The notes under the pieces are model-generated. The model was not told the origin of the DNA. It ran no database searches and saw nothing but the letters and a program-made list of their open reading frames with translations. Below are positions 8,753 to 15,613 of a stretch of 40,672 nucleotides of DNA, piece by piece. The stretch is taken from contig JALOAT010000038.1 of NCBI GenBank assembly GCA_023228645.1, forward strand, positions 1 to 40,672. Reading direction: 5' to 3'. Within the stretch, counting starts at the first letter, position 1; every line of letters begins with the position of its first letter. The translations under genes and the position numbers were made by a program. The stretch is from Gammaproteobacteria bacterium. Lineage in GTDB: Bacteria > Pseudomonadota > Gammaproteobacteria > Thiohalomonadales > Thiohalomonadaceae.

Positions 8753-8812
8753 CTATTCTTCAAGTTCAGCCTCTGTCCTATTATATTTTGTTACGTCTGT
8801 TGGATCAATCAC
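8753..8812 (-). pseudogene. Remnant 5' end of the HhH-GPD gene, cut off by the homing endonuclease
   Basis: A GTG at 8812 with an excellent AAAGGAG site 7 bases upstream opens a 19-codon frame, VIDPTDVTKYNRTEAELEE, ended by TAG. It matches the start of the HhH protein (YVDPNKVTDFNRSECELE) at about 10 of 17 positions. The GTG overlaps the stop of the upstream gene, as expected for a normal operon gene. The simplest reading is that this was the original start of the glycosylase gene, and that homing endonuclease insertion separated it from the rest while the downstream part carries its own, divergent N-terminus. Confidence 0.72.
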
Positions 8813-9107
8813 TACTTAACTCCTTTGTCAAATTATTATAATGATCTATCATAATATTAAGATATTCTGTTCTCATATTATAGAAATTTTCATCTAATTC
8901 CCATTTTTTGATATCAGATAGTATGTCAATGATTTGACTAATTGAATCAGCTACTATACCTTTTGATGCTAAATCATCTTCTGAAATTTTAAATAATTGC
9001 TCAGTAATATTTTCGTACATCTGCGCAAATGTGACTACTGCAATTTCGTTTGGAGTTGATGCTCCCAAATGGCCCGGATCAACATTGAAATGAAAATACA
9101 TACCCAT
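8805..9107 (-). CDS. Unknown phage protein
   Basis: About 100 residues, acidic, mostly predicted helical, beginning MGMYFHFNVDPGHLGASTPNEIAVVTF and ending TKELSSD. No motif recognised. ATG at 9107 or 9101 is possible; the in-frame TTG further up overlaps the neighbour. It lies 4 bases after the deoxyribosyltransferase-like gene, in the same leftward operon, and its last codons hold the ribosome binding site of the glycosylase remnant. Confidence 0.65.
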   Translation of the reverse strand: MGMYFHFNVDPGHLGASTPNEIAVVTFAQMYENITEQLFKISEDDLASKGIVADSISQIIDILSDIKKWELDENFYNMRTEYLNIMIDHYNNLTKELSSD

Positions 9108-9111
9108 ATTT

Positions 9112-9588
9112 TTATCCAATTGCAGACTTGATAGTGTCAATGAACTCTTCTAGCGTGTTGTATAGCGGAATTTGATATCTTTTGCAAGTGATTTGTACAT
9201 TACCTTTTCGCCAGTATCCATCTGGACAGCAAACAATTAATTTATTATCCTGAGCGTGTAAACCCATTTCTAACAAGGTTATCGGTGCTTGTCCTTTAGG
9301 GTCATAATACATTAAAATTTTATCAGCCAGATCCATATGGTCCAATTCCCATTCTACTTGATATCGAAATTGGTCATTGGAAATATCTTGAACCCAAGAT
9401 GAATCCCAATCGTCTCTTCTTGGATTGAACACGGTGATCGGTGAATTTGATAAAAGTTCTGATATCTGGGTTTGCCAATCAACCGCTTTTCCTTGATCAA
9501 TCGATCCAGCAAGGAAAATTTTAAAACCTAATCCAGGATCTTGATCTTGGTCAGTTGGTTTAATTACTTTAAAATGTTTATTTTTCAA
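9112..9588 (-). CDS. Nucleoside 2-deoxyribosyltransferase-like protein
   Basis: The 158-residue protein has the pattern of the nucleoside 2-deoxyribosyltransferase-like family (PF15891): KIFLAGSID near residue 24, VFNPRRDDWDSSW at about 53-65, FRYQVEWELDHMDLADKILMYY, then PITLLEMGLHA, whose Glu corresponds to the nucleophile, and VCCPDGYWRKGNVQ. Classical enzymes swap bases on deoxynucleosides; some relatives hydrolyse nucleotides or act on NAD-related molecules, so the substrate is open. It overlaps the Nudix gene by 11 bases in the leftward operon, which suggests nucleotide metabolism. The N-terminal 20 residues are a polar extension. Confidence 0.82.
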   Translation of the reverse strand: MKNKHFKVIKPTDQDQDPGLGFKIFLAGSIDQGKAVDWQTQISELLSNSPITVFNPRRDDWDSSWVQDISNDQFRYQVEWELDHMDLADKILMYYDPKGQAPITLLEMGLHAQDNKLIVCCPDGYWRKGNVQITCKRYQIPLYNTLEEFIDTIKSAIG

Positions 9589-10177
9589 AACGTTTACTCC
9601 ATTCTTCTAATAAGTTTGGGCCAGAACCGGATCCAGTAACCGTGATACCAGCAGCACTTCTTGTTATAAATCGTTCGTTACGTTCTTTCCTATGGAACCA
9701 CTGTCTCATTGCTTCCCTGTGAATTGGAAAAGCTAAATCTTCTGGCTCCCAAGCCACTCGAAAATCAGAGTTTTCAGCACATAGCTTGATAGTATTTGGA
9801 TTATAAGTTAAAATTTGATTTGATTCGCACATAAAAAGAACCTGGCCTCTACCAGTAGCAACGCTATTGACAATCGAAGGTTCAATATCTAATTGAATTC
9901 CAGTTTCTTCATATAGTTCACGCATCGCGCCCTGCTCAGCATTTTCACCAATATCATCCATAAAACCGCCTGGTAAACTCCAGCCTCCCAAATGTGGTTC
10001 GATGGCTCTTTTTAATATTAGCAGGCCAATGCGATTGCCGTCAGTCATAGGCTGCAAAATGCAAGCTACCGGAATTGGATTTTTCCAAACTTGATGCCCG
10101 CAATTTTGACATTCTCTTGGCCATTCATTATTATGATATTTTGTGCCACATTGATGGCAGAAAGCGGGTATAGTCAT
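9578..10177 (-). CDS. Nudix hydrolase with N-terminal zinc ribbon
   Basis: Residues 7-26 carry two Cys pairs (C7/C10, C23/C26), like the zinc ribbon of NudC-type NADH pyrophosphatases and some phage Nudix proteins. The Nudix box follows in GGFMDDIGENAEQGAMRELYEETG: the REL..EE core is intact, but there is one extra residue between the first Gly and the first Glu compared with GX5E. Length 199. It hydrolyses a nucleoside diphosphate linked to another group; candidates include NADH, ADP-ribose, capped RNA or oxidised nucleotides. It is the first gene of the leftward operon, with GGAG before the ATG and a promoter upstream. Confidence 0.9.
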   Translation of the reverse strand: MTIPAFCHQCGTKYHNNEWPRECQNCGHQVWKNPIPVACILQPMTDGNRIGLLILKRAIEPHLGGWSLPGGFMDDIGENAEQGAMRELYEETGIQLDIEPSIVNSVATGRGQVLFMCESNQILTYNPNTIKLCAENSDFRVAWEPEDLAFPIHREAMRQWFHRKERNERFITRSAAGITVTGSGSGPNLLEEWSKRFEK

Positions 10178-10201
10178 ATTCTCTCCTGGAATTTTATCAT
10201 A

Positions 10202-10230
10202 ATCGTAGCATAGTATTTAGAGTAAGTCAA
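10202..10230 (-). promoter_or_regulatory. Sigma70-like promoter of the leftward operon
   Basis: Minus strand TTGACT (10230-10225), 17 bases, TACGAT (10207-10202), 25 bases before the Nudix start. The genes from the Nudix gene to the membrane protein follow with little or no spacing apart from the homing endonuclease insertion. Confidence 0.72.
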
Positions 10231-10250
10231 ACTTCATAAATTTTCAAAGC

Positions 10251-10257
10251 ATAAATA
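10251..10257 (+). promoter_or_regulatory. T4-type late promoter
   Basis: ATAAATA 38 bases before the start of the 100-residue virion-like gene, divergent from the leftward operon promoter. Confidence 0.6.
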
Positions 10258-10294
10258 TCACATATAGAATTAACGCTTACGAGGAACAACCATA

Positions 10295-10597
10295 ATGGCA
10301 TCAAATATTGATCCAACCAAACCGCAAACTGGTATAGATCAACCAGTTAAAGTGATCCGAGACAATTTTGCGGCAGCTAAATCTGAGATTGAAGATCTTC
10401 AAAATAAAGCACCATTCAAATCATCAGTTAGTGGAATACCAGTTTTCCCTGAATTTACAACTGCTGAAATTTTAGCCGTCGCCCCAAATACAGTCAAAGG
10501 CGGAATGTGCTTTTCTTCTAATGCTAATACTTTAGTTTGGAGCAATGGGACTAACTGGATAAGAATAGACAATGGGAATGTACTATATAATGTTTAA
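10295..10597 (+). CDS. Small virion-associated protein (fibre/baseplate-like)
   Basis: 100 residues. The start ASNIDPTKPQTGIDQPVKVIRDNFAAAKSEIEDL resembles the N-terminal attachment region of many short phage fibre or decoration proteins (PT.P....S..IR.NF..A...I..L). The end, GGMCFSSNANTLVWSNGTNWIRID, is the common closing module of such proteins and is related to the Trp repeats in the sheath insertion. Exact role unknown; a late promoter and a GAGGA site precede it, in keeping with a virion part. Confidence 0.7.
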   Translation: MASNIDPTKPQTGIDQPVKVIRDNFAAAKSEIEDLQNKAPFKSSVSGIPVFPEFTTAEILAVAPNTVKGGMCFSSNANTLVWSNGTNWIRIDNGNVLYNV

Positions 10598-10937
10598 TCC
10601 ACTTTTAAATGACGATCCGTCATCACTATCTGACCAACAGTTAGAAGATAAAATTGTTAAAATTAACAAGCAATTGAGTCACGCATACGTAACTCAATCA
10701 TCTGCCGCAATTGCACAATTTAAAAATTTACTTATGATCTACGTATCTGAACAATCTGAACGAATGGAAGTTCAAATGTTTAAGGAAATATACGAAACGG
10801 ATTCAGTTGTCACATTGACGGTTGACGATCCAGTTGAAGAAGAAAAGGTTGAAAGTAAACCAAAGGTTGAAGAGCGAGAAGGCGGAAAATTGAGCCTATT
10901 TAGAAAAATAATGAGCGAGCAACAGGATAAAAAATAA
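10590..10937 (+). CDS. Unknown conserved phage protein
   Basis: About 115 residues from the ATG at 10590, which overlaps the preceding stop; ATGs at 10572 and 10578 are less likely because they lie deeper inside the neighbour. The first 60 residues (FNPLLNDDPSSLSDQQLEDKI...) are helical, resembling short T4-like cyanophage proteins encoded near virion genes. The C-terminal 40 residues are charged, with EEEKVESKPKVEEREGG. No catalytic motif seen. Confidence 0.68.
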   Translation: MFNPLLNDDPSSLSDQQLEDKIVKINKQLSHAYVTQSSAAIAQFKNLLMIYVSEQSERMEVQMFKEIYETDSVVTLTVDDPVEEEKVESKPKVEEREGGKLSLFRKIMSEQQDKK

Positions 10938-10938
10938 G

Positions 10939-10967
10939 TTGATTTAGCTGGCTGATTATTGTATATT
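10939..10967 (+). promoter_or_regulatory. Possible sigma70-like promoter, near-leaderless
   Basis: TTGATT (10939-10944), 17 bases, TATATT (10962-10967). Transcription would begin close to the ATG at 10974, giving an mRNA with little or no leader; no Shine-Dalgarno is visible there. Confidence 0.5.
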
Positions 10968-10973
10968 TTTAAT

Positions 10974-11483
10974 ATGAAACAGCTTAATGGACGATATGTG
11001 ACTGATACGGGAAAGGTCATCTTAAAAGAAGATGGCATTGAGCGGTTGATTATTGATCAGCAGCTTACGTCTGATATTACCGTTGAGCGAACATATGAGA
11101 CAGAATTGTTTCAAGAACATCTAAAAAAAATCTCTACAATTAATGTTGATTTTTATCAAGCTGATACTGATAATAGAAATGAATTTGAATGGAATACTCC
11201 TGAACCTTTCAAAAGTATGGATGTCGAAGCATACGTATTTGGACTGTGTAAAACTCGCGAGGAAGATGAGCGAGTAGCACTAGAACTTAGTATGTTTAGT
11301 GAACGAAATTTATATCCATTGATTAGGCACATTATTTTTCTAGTAGATCATTTTAGAAAAAATGATATTTTTTGGGGTGTTGGTCGAGGCTCGAGCGTAA
11401 GTTCATATGTTTTATTCCTGATAGGAATTCATAAGATTGATAGTATTAAATATGGTTTATCCATAGAAGATTTTTTAAAGTGA
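10974..11483 (+). CDS. Short protein related to the palm of DNA polymerase III alpha
   Basis: The last 45 residues, IFWGVGRGSSVSSYVLFLIG followed by IHKIDSIKYGLSIEDFLK, match the C-family (DnaE/PolC) stretch GRGSxxGSLVAYxLxITxxDPLxYxLxFERFL. In E. coli DnaE this is followed by PDFDVDF, which holds two catalytic aspartates; here the protein stops just before that point, so it cannot be a polymerase on its own. The preceding 125 residues are charged and not recognised. The ATG at 10974 is preferred to an in-frame TTG at 10959. It may be a DNA-binding or regulatory relic. It lies near clamp-loader genes, which fits a replication role, but this is inference. Confidence 0.72.
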   Translation: MKQLNGRYVTDTGKVILKEDGIERLIIDQQLTSDITVERTYETELFQEHLKKISTINVDFYQADTDNRNEFEWNTPEPFKSMDVEAYVFGLCKTREEDERVALELSMFSERNLYPLIRHIIFLVDHFRKNDIFWGVGRGSSVSSYVLFLIGIHKIDSIKYGLSIEDFLK

Positions 11484-11493
11484 GGATATTATA

Positions 11494-11871
11494 ATGTTTC
11501 ATAAAAGCCAAAAAGGTCGAGTCGTCAATTTTGACGAATTGGTGCATAAAAACGCCAAAACTATTGCAGTTGGTAATGCTAATTTGAATGCAAGAGGTGA
11601 TTTGGTCGGCCGAGCCGGCCAGGTAGTTGAATCTGCCGAACATCGAGCTGCGGCCACTACCGTTGTAAGTTCATCATCTAAAGCATCAATTCAAAGCGAA
11701 ATTGCAGCATTAAAGGCAGCTAGAAGCGGATGGACGAATGAATCTATTCCAGATGCTGTGGATAATGAATCATCTGAAACTGATGAAGAGACATCATCTA
11801 AATCAGCTGTCGAAGAATCTAAAACTCCCGAAGCACCAAAAAAAGCTCGTAAGATTACGGAGTCTGAATAA
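11494..11871 (+). CDS. Unknown conserved phage protein, disordered acidic C-terminus
   Basis: 125 residues. The N-terminal half (RVVNFDELVHKNAKTIAVGNANLNARGDLVGRAGQVV) looks conserved; the second half is rich in Ser, Glu, Ala and Lys (DNESSETDEETSSKSAVEES) and probably unstructured. AGGA precedes the ATG, and the stop overlaps the GroES-like start (TAATG). Function unknown. Confidence 0.72.
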   Translation: MFHKSQKGRVVNFDELVHKNAKTIAVGNANLNARGDLVGRAGQVVESAEHRAAATTVVSSSSKASIQSEIAALKAARSGWTNESIPDAVDNESSETDEETSSKSAVEESKTPEAPKKARKITESE

Positions 11872-12209
11872 TGAGTTCAAATGAATATTCCTATCATACT
11901 AATGCTTCTGACATTGAAGCGATATGTGATCACATTTTAATCGATGGACTTGAAACTTTTTCTGAACGTGTCGTAAATGGGCTAATAATACCCAATGAAG
12001 ATCAGACAGAACGTGGAATTCGACCAAGATGGGCTCGTATTTTTAAAGTTGGTCCAGATCAAGATTCAGTAAAGCCTGGTGATTGGGTTATGGTTAAGCA
12101 CGGTAGCTGGACTAGAGGAACGTTGATCAATGGTAAAATTTATCGACGTATAGACCCTAAGGAGATATACTTAGTATCTGATGAACAGCCAGAAGGCGTG
12201 ACAATTTAA
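11871..12209 (+). CDS. GroES-like co-chaperonin (T4 gp31 analogue)
   Basis: At 112 residues, this has the Cpn10 barrel pattern: a D.ILIDGLE start, a mobile-loop-sized stretch ERVVNGLIIPNEDQTERGIRPRWARIFKVGPDQ, then VKPGDWVMVKHGSWTRG and IYRRIDPKEIYLVSDE at the end. In T4, gp31 replaces GroES so that GroEL can fold the larger capsid protein. A similar role with host GroEL is likely here. The hydrophobic GLIIP stretch corresponds to the GroEL-contact tripeptide of the mobile loop. TAATG coupling with the gene before and 14 bases to the clamp loader gene after. Confidence 0.85.
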   Translation: MSSNEYSYHTNASDIEAICDHILIDGLETFSERVVNGLIIPNEDQTERGIRPRWARIFKVGPDQDSVKPGDWVMVKHGSWTRGTLINGKIYRRIDPKEIYLVSDEQPEGVTI

Positions 12210-12223
12210 GAAAGAAAAAAATA

Positions 12224-13156
12224 ATGGCATTGAATGATCTTTGGGTTGAAGCGTATCGGCCCCGAACTGTTGATGACTACGTTTGGTGCGATGCTAAACA
12301 GAAAGAACAAGTCAAGGAATGGATAAACCGTGGAGCGATCCCGCATATCCTTCTTTCTGGTGCGGCTGGTACTGGTAAGACCAGCCTAGCAAAAGTAATC
12401 TTTAATGAATTAAATGTTGAATCTGCGGACATATTATATGTAAACGCATCAGAAGAAACTGGTGTTGATAATATGAGAGACAAGATAATCAACTTTGTAA
12501 AGACAATGAGTTTTAGTGGTGAATATCGCTATGTGTTGCTTGACGAAGCTGATTATTTGTCCAAGAATGCTCAGGCTATTCTTAGAAATGCAATGGAAAC
12601 TTATTCCAATGTTGCGAGATTCGTCCTGACTTGCAATTATCCACATAAAATCATCGATGCTATTCACAGTCGCTGTCAAGGATTTAGTATTAAGACCCTT
12701 GATAAGGATGATTACAAATATCGAATACTTCAAATCCTTGCTACTGAAGAAATTGCTGGTGATGAAGAAACTATTGATACGTATATTTCTGCATATTATC
12801 CAGATTTGCGAAAAACTATCAATGCTATTCAGCAAAATTCAACAACTGGGACTTTACTTCCACCATCGTCATCTGAATCCTCGAATAATGATGTGTATTT
12901 GACAATGATTGAGTGTTTTAAGAAAAAATCGCTTAGTGAAGCTCGTAAGTTACTAATTGGAAACTTGCAGCCAGAAGAGATTGAAAATCTCTACATTTTT
13001 ATGTATCAGAATTTAGAGATTTTCGGCGGCCCCACTCAGCAAGAAGATGCTATTTTGGTGATCAAACAAGCCTTAGTAGATCATACAATTGTCGCAGATC
13101 CAGAAATTAATTTAGCCGCGGCATTGGTTCGCTTAGGAAGGCTTGGTCAAGAATGA
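12224..13156 (+). CDS. gp44: DNA polymerase clamp loader large subunit, T4 gp44-like
   Basis: AAA+ ATPase that opens and loads the sliding clamp. Motifs in order: LWVEAYRP at the N-terminus (RFC box), Walker A LLSGAAGTGKTS near residue 45, Walker B LLDEADYLS near 106, sensor LTCNYPHKI near 136, and the arginine finger SRCQGF near 148. Length 310 against 319 in T4 gp44. The gene ends in an ATGA overlap with the next frame, where T4 has gene 62. No gp45-like clamp lies in this window. Confidence 0.95.
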   Translation: MALNDLWVEAYRPRTVDDYVWCDAKQKEQVKEWINRGAIPHILLSGAAGTGKTSLAKVIFNELNVESADILYVNASEETGVDNMRDKIINFVKTMSFSGEYRYVLLDEADYLSKNAQAILRNAMETYSNVARFVLTCNYPHKIIDAIHSRCQGFSIKTLDKDDYKYRILQILATEEIAGDEETIDTYISAYYPDLRKTINAIQQNSTTGTLLPPSSSESSNNDVYLTMIECFKKKSLSEARKLLIGNLQPEEIENLYIFMYQNLEIFGGPTQQEDAILVIKQALVDHTIVADPEINLAAALVRLGRLGQE

Positions 13157-13464
13157 AAGTAGAATTATACTTAGTAATTAATCATTTTCTTGAAAATGAT
13201 TCGGCGGTTGAGAGTAGTGCAGTTATGACAAAATTGTCTAAAAAGCATCAATCAAAAGCTTCGATTATTATTGACATTTTAGCACAATCTGTATTAAAGA
13301 ATGACAGTGGTTATGATGATGAGGAAAAACTTCTTGACCATTATTATTCAAAATATAAAGAGCCAATTGCTGAATCATTAGCTACGTTGGTTATGCAGGC
13401 TGAGCGTTATCCTTATATCGCAAAGCAACTGGAGAAATATAGTGAACAAAATATTACTCACTGA
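13153..13464 (+). CDS. Unknown; position of clamp-loader small subunit (gp62)
   Basis: 103 residues, helical and charged, without a motif that I recognise (for example VMTKLSKKHQSKASIIIDILAQSV). It overlaps the gp44-like gene by 4 bases, exactly where T4-like phages carry gp62. T4 gp62 is 187 residues and I see no sequence match, so a gp62 role is only a positional guess. Confidence 0.6.
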   Translation: MKVELYLVINHFLENDSAVESSAVMTKLSKKHQSKASIIIDILAQSVLKNDSGYDDEEKLLDHYYSKYKEPIAESLATLVMQAERYPYIAKQLEKYSEQNITH

Positions 13465-14011
13465 CATTGACGATGCTGCCGTTGTTTGGTCCAAGCATTT
13501 TCGTAAGCATTTTAGAGAGACACACGGTCATAAAGCATCAGCTTATGCAGCCAGTGAGACTACAGCATTTGGTCATATTCCAATTCCAGAACTTGAAAAA
13601 TATATTGTAGATTTCAACCAATCTGAACACTTTGAAAATTTAAAGCCTAAAGCAGATGCTTGTAAAATTTTGCCTAAATTGAAATCTGAAGGGTGGACAA
13701 TTATAGGCATTACTGCCTGCGGGCGAGATCAAAAAACTGCTGAACTTCGTTGGAATAATTTGAATAAAATGTTCGGCGAAGGCACATTTTCTGATGTGCG
13801 TTTTATTAATTGGTATGAATGTAAGTCAGAGCATTTAAAAGATTTTAATAATTGCCCATTTGTGGATGATAATATAAAACACGCCGAAACAGCTCAAAAG
13901 ATGGGCCACCAAGCTATGATTATTCATAGAAGCTATAGAAAGATGTTCAAGCATCCTACAATACCGGTAGTTTCAGATTGGAACGAAATTTACGAGAAGA
14001 TTACCAAATGA
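13442..14011 (+). CDS. HAD-superfamily phosphatase, nucleotidase-like
   Basis: 189 residues. Motif I is LLTDIDDAAVVW, with nucleophile Asp8 and acid/base Asp10; motif II is IGITACG near 95; motif IV is CPFVDDNIKHAE near 137-148. The layout, with a helical cap between motifs I and II, fits a small HAD phosphatase such as a 5'-nucleotidase. It may act on nucleotides, in line with the other nucleotide enzymes here. The start is GTG (13442) with GGAG 8 bases upstream, inside the preceding gene; the stop overlaps the next gene (ATGA). Confidence 0.78.
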   Translation: MNKILLTDIDDAAVVWSKHFRKHFRETHGHKASAYAASETTAFGHIPIPELEKYIVDFNQSEHFENLKPKADACKILPKLKSEGWTIIGITACGRDQKTAELRWNNLNKMFGEGTFSDVRFINWYECKSEHLKDFNNCPFVDDNIKHAETAQKMGHQAMIIHRSYRKMFKHPTIPVVSDWNEIYEKITK

Positions 14012-14208
14012 TAAAAGTCACGTCATCGATATCCTATCCGAGTAAGACAGTCCCTGGCAGAAATCAATCTACCTACTTGTCAACGCCGATCCCTGATCCA
14101 ACTCCAAGCAAAGTAATTAAGGTATTGCAAGAACACTTTAATTCATTACAGCATCACTTAAAAATTAGTGATTTGGATGGGTTAAAATTTTCTGTAGTTA
14201 TTGAATAA
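14008..14208 (+). CDS. Small unknown protein
   Basis: 66 residues starting at the ATG that overlaps the phosphatase stop (ATGA). It begins IKVTSSISYPSKTVPGRNQS and ends in a short helical part. No known motif. It is the last gene before the late promoter of phoH. Confidence 0.55.
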   Translation: MIKVTSSISYPSKTVPGRNQSTYLSTPIPDPTPSKVIKVLQEHFNSLQHHLKISDLDGLKFSVVIE

Positions 14209-14247
14209 TTTTTTACCTTTATCTACTACATCATATGAGCAAAAACT

Positions 14248-14255
14248 TATAAATA
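14248..14255 (+). promoter_or_regulatory. T4-type late promoter for phoH
   Basis: A full TATAAATA, identical to the T4 late consensus, 62 bases before the GTG start of phoH. An imperfect hairpin with TTGCTTC/GAAGCAA as outer stem lies downstream and would enclose the AAGGAG ribosome site. Confidence 0.75.
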
Positions 14256-14316
14256 TTGGTGTAGAACGCTTTTGCTTCCTATTATTTATAGAAAAATAAT
14301 TTAAGGAGCGAAGCAA

Positions 14317-15069
14317 GTGGCTAAAAGAAGTCAAAAACAACGCGCAAGCGCACAACAAGCTAATAATCGTGGTTCACGTAAAAATAATATCGTGAATATG
14401 AGCGATTATGCCTCTAATCTTCCACAACGCTCACGTAAGAGCAAAGTAGAAGTTGTCCCAAAAAATGTCCACCAAGAAGATTATCTTTATGCTATTGAGG
14501 ATTTCCCAGTAGTATTTGGTGTTGGCCCAGCGGGTACAGGTAAAACATTGTTGGCCACATTAAAAGCCATAGAAGCATTAAAGAATGGAGAAATTGAACG
14601 TATTGTAATAACCCGCCCAGCAGTTTCAGTTGATGAACAACACGGATTCCTTCCAGGTTCATTGATTGAAAAAATGGCACCTTGGACTCGTCCAATTTTT
14701 GACGTGTTTGAAGAATACTATAATCCAAAGCAAATTGAAGCAATGATTGAAGAAAACGTCATTGAAGTTGCTCCATTAGCTTATATGCGCGGCAGAACTT
14801 TCCACAACTGCTTCGTTATTGCTGACGAAATTCAGCTAACTACACCAAACCAAATGAAAATGCTTTTGACTCGTTTGGGTCAAAACTCAACGATGGTTTT
14901 AACTGGAGACCTCGAGCAGGCTGACCGCACTGATGATAACGGCTTGCGTGACTTTTTGGCCAAAGTTGAAAGCACAAGACCTGATAATATTGAAGTTATT
15001 CGCTTCGATCAGACCGACATTGAACGTTCTGAAGTTGTTGAAGAAGTTTTGAAAATTTACAACAAATAA
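14317..15069 (+). CDS. phoH: PhoH-like P-loop ATPase
   Basis: PhoH family protein, common in marine and T4-like phages; cellular relatives are RNA-linked ATPases, and the phage role is unsettled. About 50 N-terminal basic residues precede Walker A GVGPAGTGKTLLA near residue 67. The rest of the family pattern follows: GEIERIVITRPAV, HGFLPGSLIEKMAPW.RPIFD, LAYMRGRTFHNCFVIADEIQ as Walker B, and MVLTGDLEQ. Length 250. The start is GTG (14317) with AAGGAG upstream. The classical family usually reads DEAQN at Walker B; here it is DEIQL. Confidence 0.93.
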   Translation: MAKRSQKQRASAQQANNRGSRKNNIVNMSDYASNLPQRSRKSKVEVVPKNVHQEDYLYAIEDFPVVFGVGPAGTGKTLLATLKAIEALKNGEIERIVITRPAVSVDEQHGFLPGSLIEKMAPWTRPIFDVFEEYYNPKQIEAMIEENVIEVAPLAYMRGRTFHNCFVIADEIQLTTPNQMKMLLTRLGQNSTMVLTGDLEQADRTDDNGLRDFLAKVESTRPDNIEVIRFDQTDIERSEVVEEVLKIYNK

Positions 15070-15090
15070 GGTCTTATTGATATGAAAAGA

Positions 15091-15138
15091 AATCAAGGAG
15101 TAGCGAAGCTAAAACTAAAGCACAGCTACTTCTTGATT
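15091..15138 (+). terminator. Large hairpin after phoH, possible weak terminator
   Basis: AATCAAGGAGTAGC (15091-15104) pairs with GCTACTTCTTGATT (15125-15138), 14 bp with one G-U, loop of 20, followed by only two further T. The 3' arm also holds the -35 of the next promoter. Termination strength is doubtful because the U tract is short. Confidence 0.5.
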
Positions 15139-15161
15139 TTCGACTCATGTTGTGTTATGGT
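15133..15161 (+). promoter_or_regulatory. Possible sigma70-like promoter
   Basis: TTGATT (15133-15138), 17 bases, TATGGT (15156-15161), 33 bases before the WYL_2-like gene. It could also feed the tRNA-like element and the topoisomerase genes. Confidence 0.5.
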
Positions 15162-15193
15162 ATGTCCAGCAACAAGGAAAAAGGCCCCTTTAG

Positions 15194-15448
15194 ATGAACA
15201 AAGAATCTCTATTAGAACGATTGGAATCAACAGTTTCATTCAGTTTTATCAAAAAAGACGGAACTCTGAGAGTAGTTGAAAAAGCTACTACTAATTTAGA
15301 CCTCATTCCTGAATCAGACCGACCTTCAGGAAAGCGAGATCAAACTAAGAAACGTGAAAACAATCCAAATTTGATTTCATTTTATGATTTCGGAGTCAAA
15401 GCTTGGCGATCTTGCCAAGCTGACCAATTGGTTGAGATTATAGACTGA
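15194..15448 (+). CDS. WYL_2/Sm-like SH3 beta-barrel phage protein (DUF2693-like)
   Basis: 84 residues with the pattern of the phage WYL_2 family: VSFSFIKKDGTLRVVEKATTNLDLIPE....PSGKR, a polar linker, then LISFYDFGVKAWRSCQADQLVEI. These small proteins fold as Sm-like beta-barrels and are thought to bind RNA or other nucleic acid; the exact role is unknown. It lies 5 bases before the tRNA-like element, so they may be co-transcribed. Confidence 0.78.
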   Translation: MNKESLLERLESTVSFSFIKKDGTLRVVEKATTNLDLIPESDRPSGKRDQTKKRENNPNLISFYDFGVKAWRSCQADQLVEIID

Positions 15449-15452
15449 TTAA

Positions 15453-15555
15453 GTCAATCTGGTGAAATCATTCTGGCCATAATTGATTGTGGTTACGAGG
15501 GGCATCACGACGCACTGATAACGCGGCATTCTTGGTTCGAATCCAAGGATTGACT
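15453..15555 (+). tRNA. tRNA-like element, anticodon GAU (Ile) with oversized D-loop
   Basis: Acceptor GTCAATC/GATTGAC is perfect (7 bp, extendable to 10), U8-G9 follow, D-stem GTGA/TCAC, anticodon loop CTGATAA (GAU), a 4-base variable loop, and T-arm CTTGG-TTCGAAT-CCAAG. Two features are abnormal. The D-loop has 39 bases instead of about 8-11 and can hold its own 6-bp hairpin CCATAA-TTGA-TTGTGG. The anticodon stem has only three Watson-Crick pairs (A-C and A-G at its ends). No CCA is encoded and the discriminator would be U. It is either a tRNA with a D-loop insertion, a decayed tRNA, or a tRNA mimic in the topoisomerase leader. Confidence 0.55.
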
Positions 15556-15613
15556 TATCACTTTATGACGTGCTATAAAGAAATATGAATTAACGGAAAG
15601 AGACCTACTTTTT

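Noticed and set aside
13153..13464. Naming this protein gp62 because it follows gp44
   Set aside because: No sequence similarity to T4 gp62 is visible and it is much shorter; only gene order supports it, so it was left as unknown.
15082..15279. 65-codon frame overlapping the WYL_2-like gene
   Set aside because: It runs through the phoH hairpin and promoter, has no recognisable motif, and the overlapping frame has clear family similarity.
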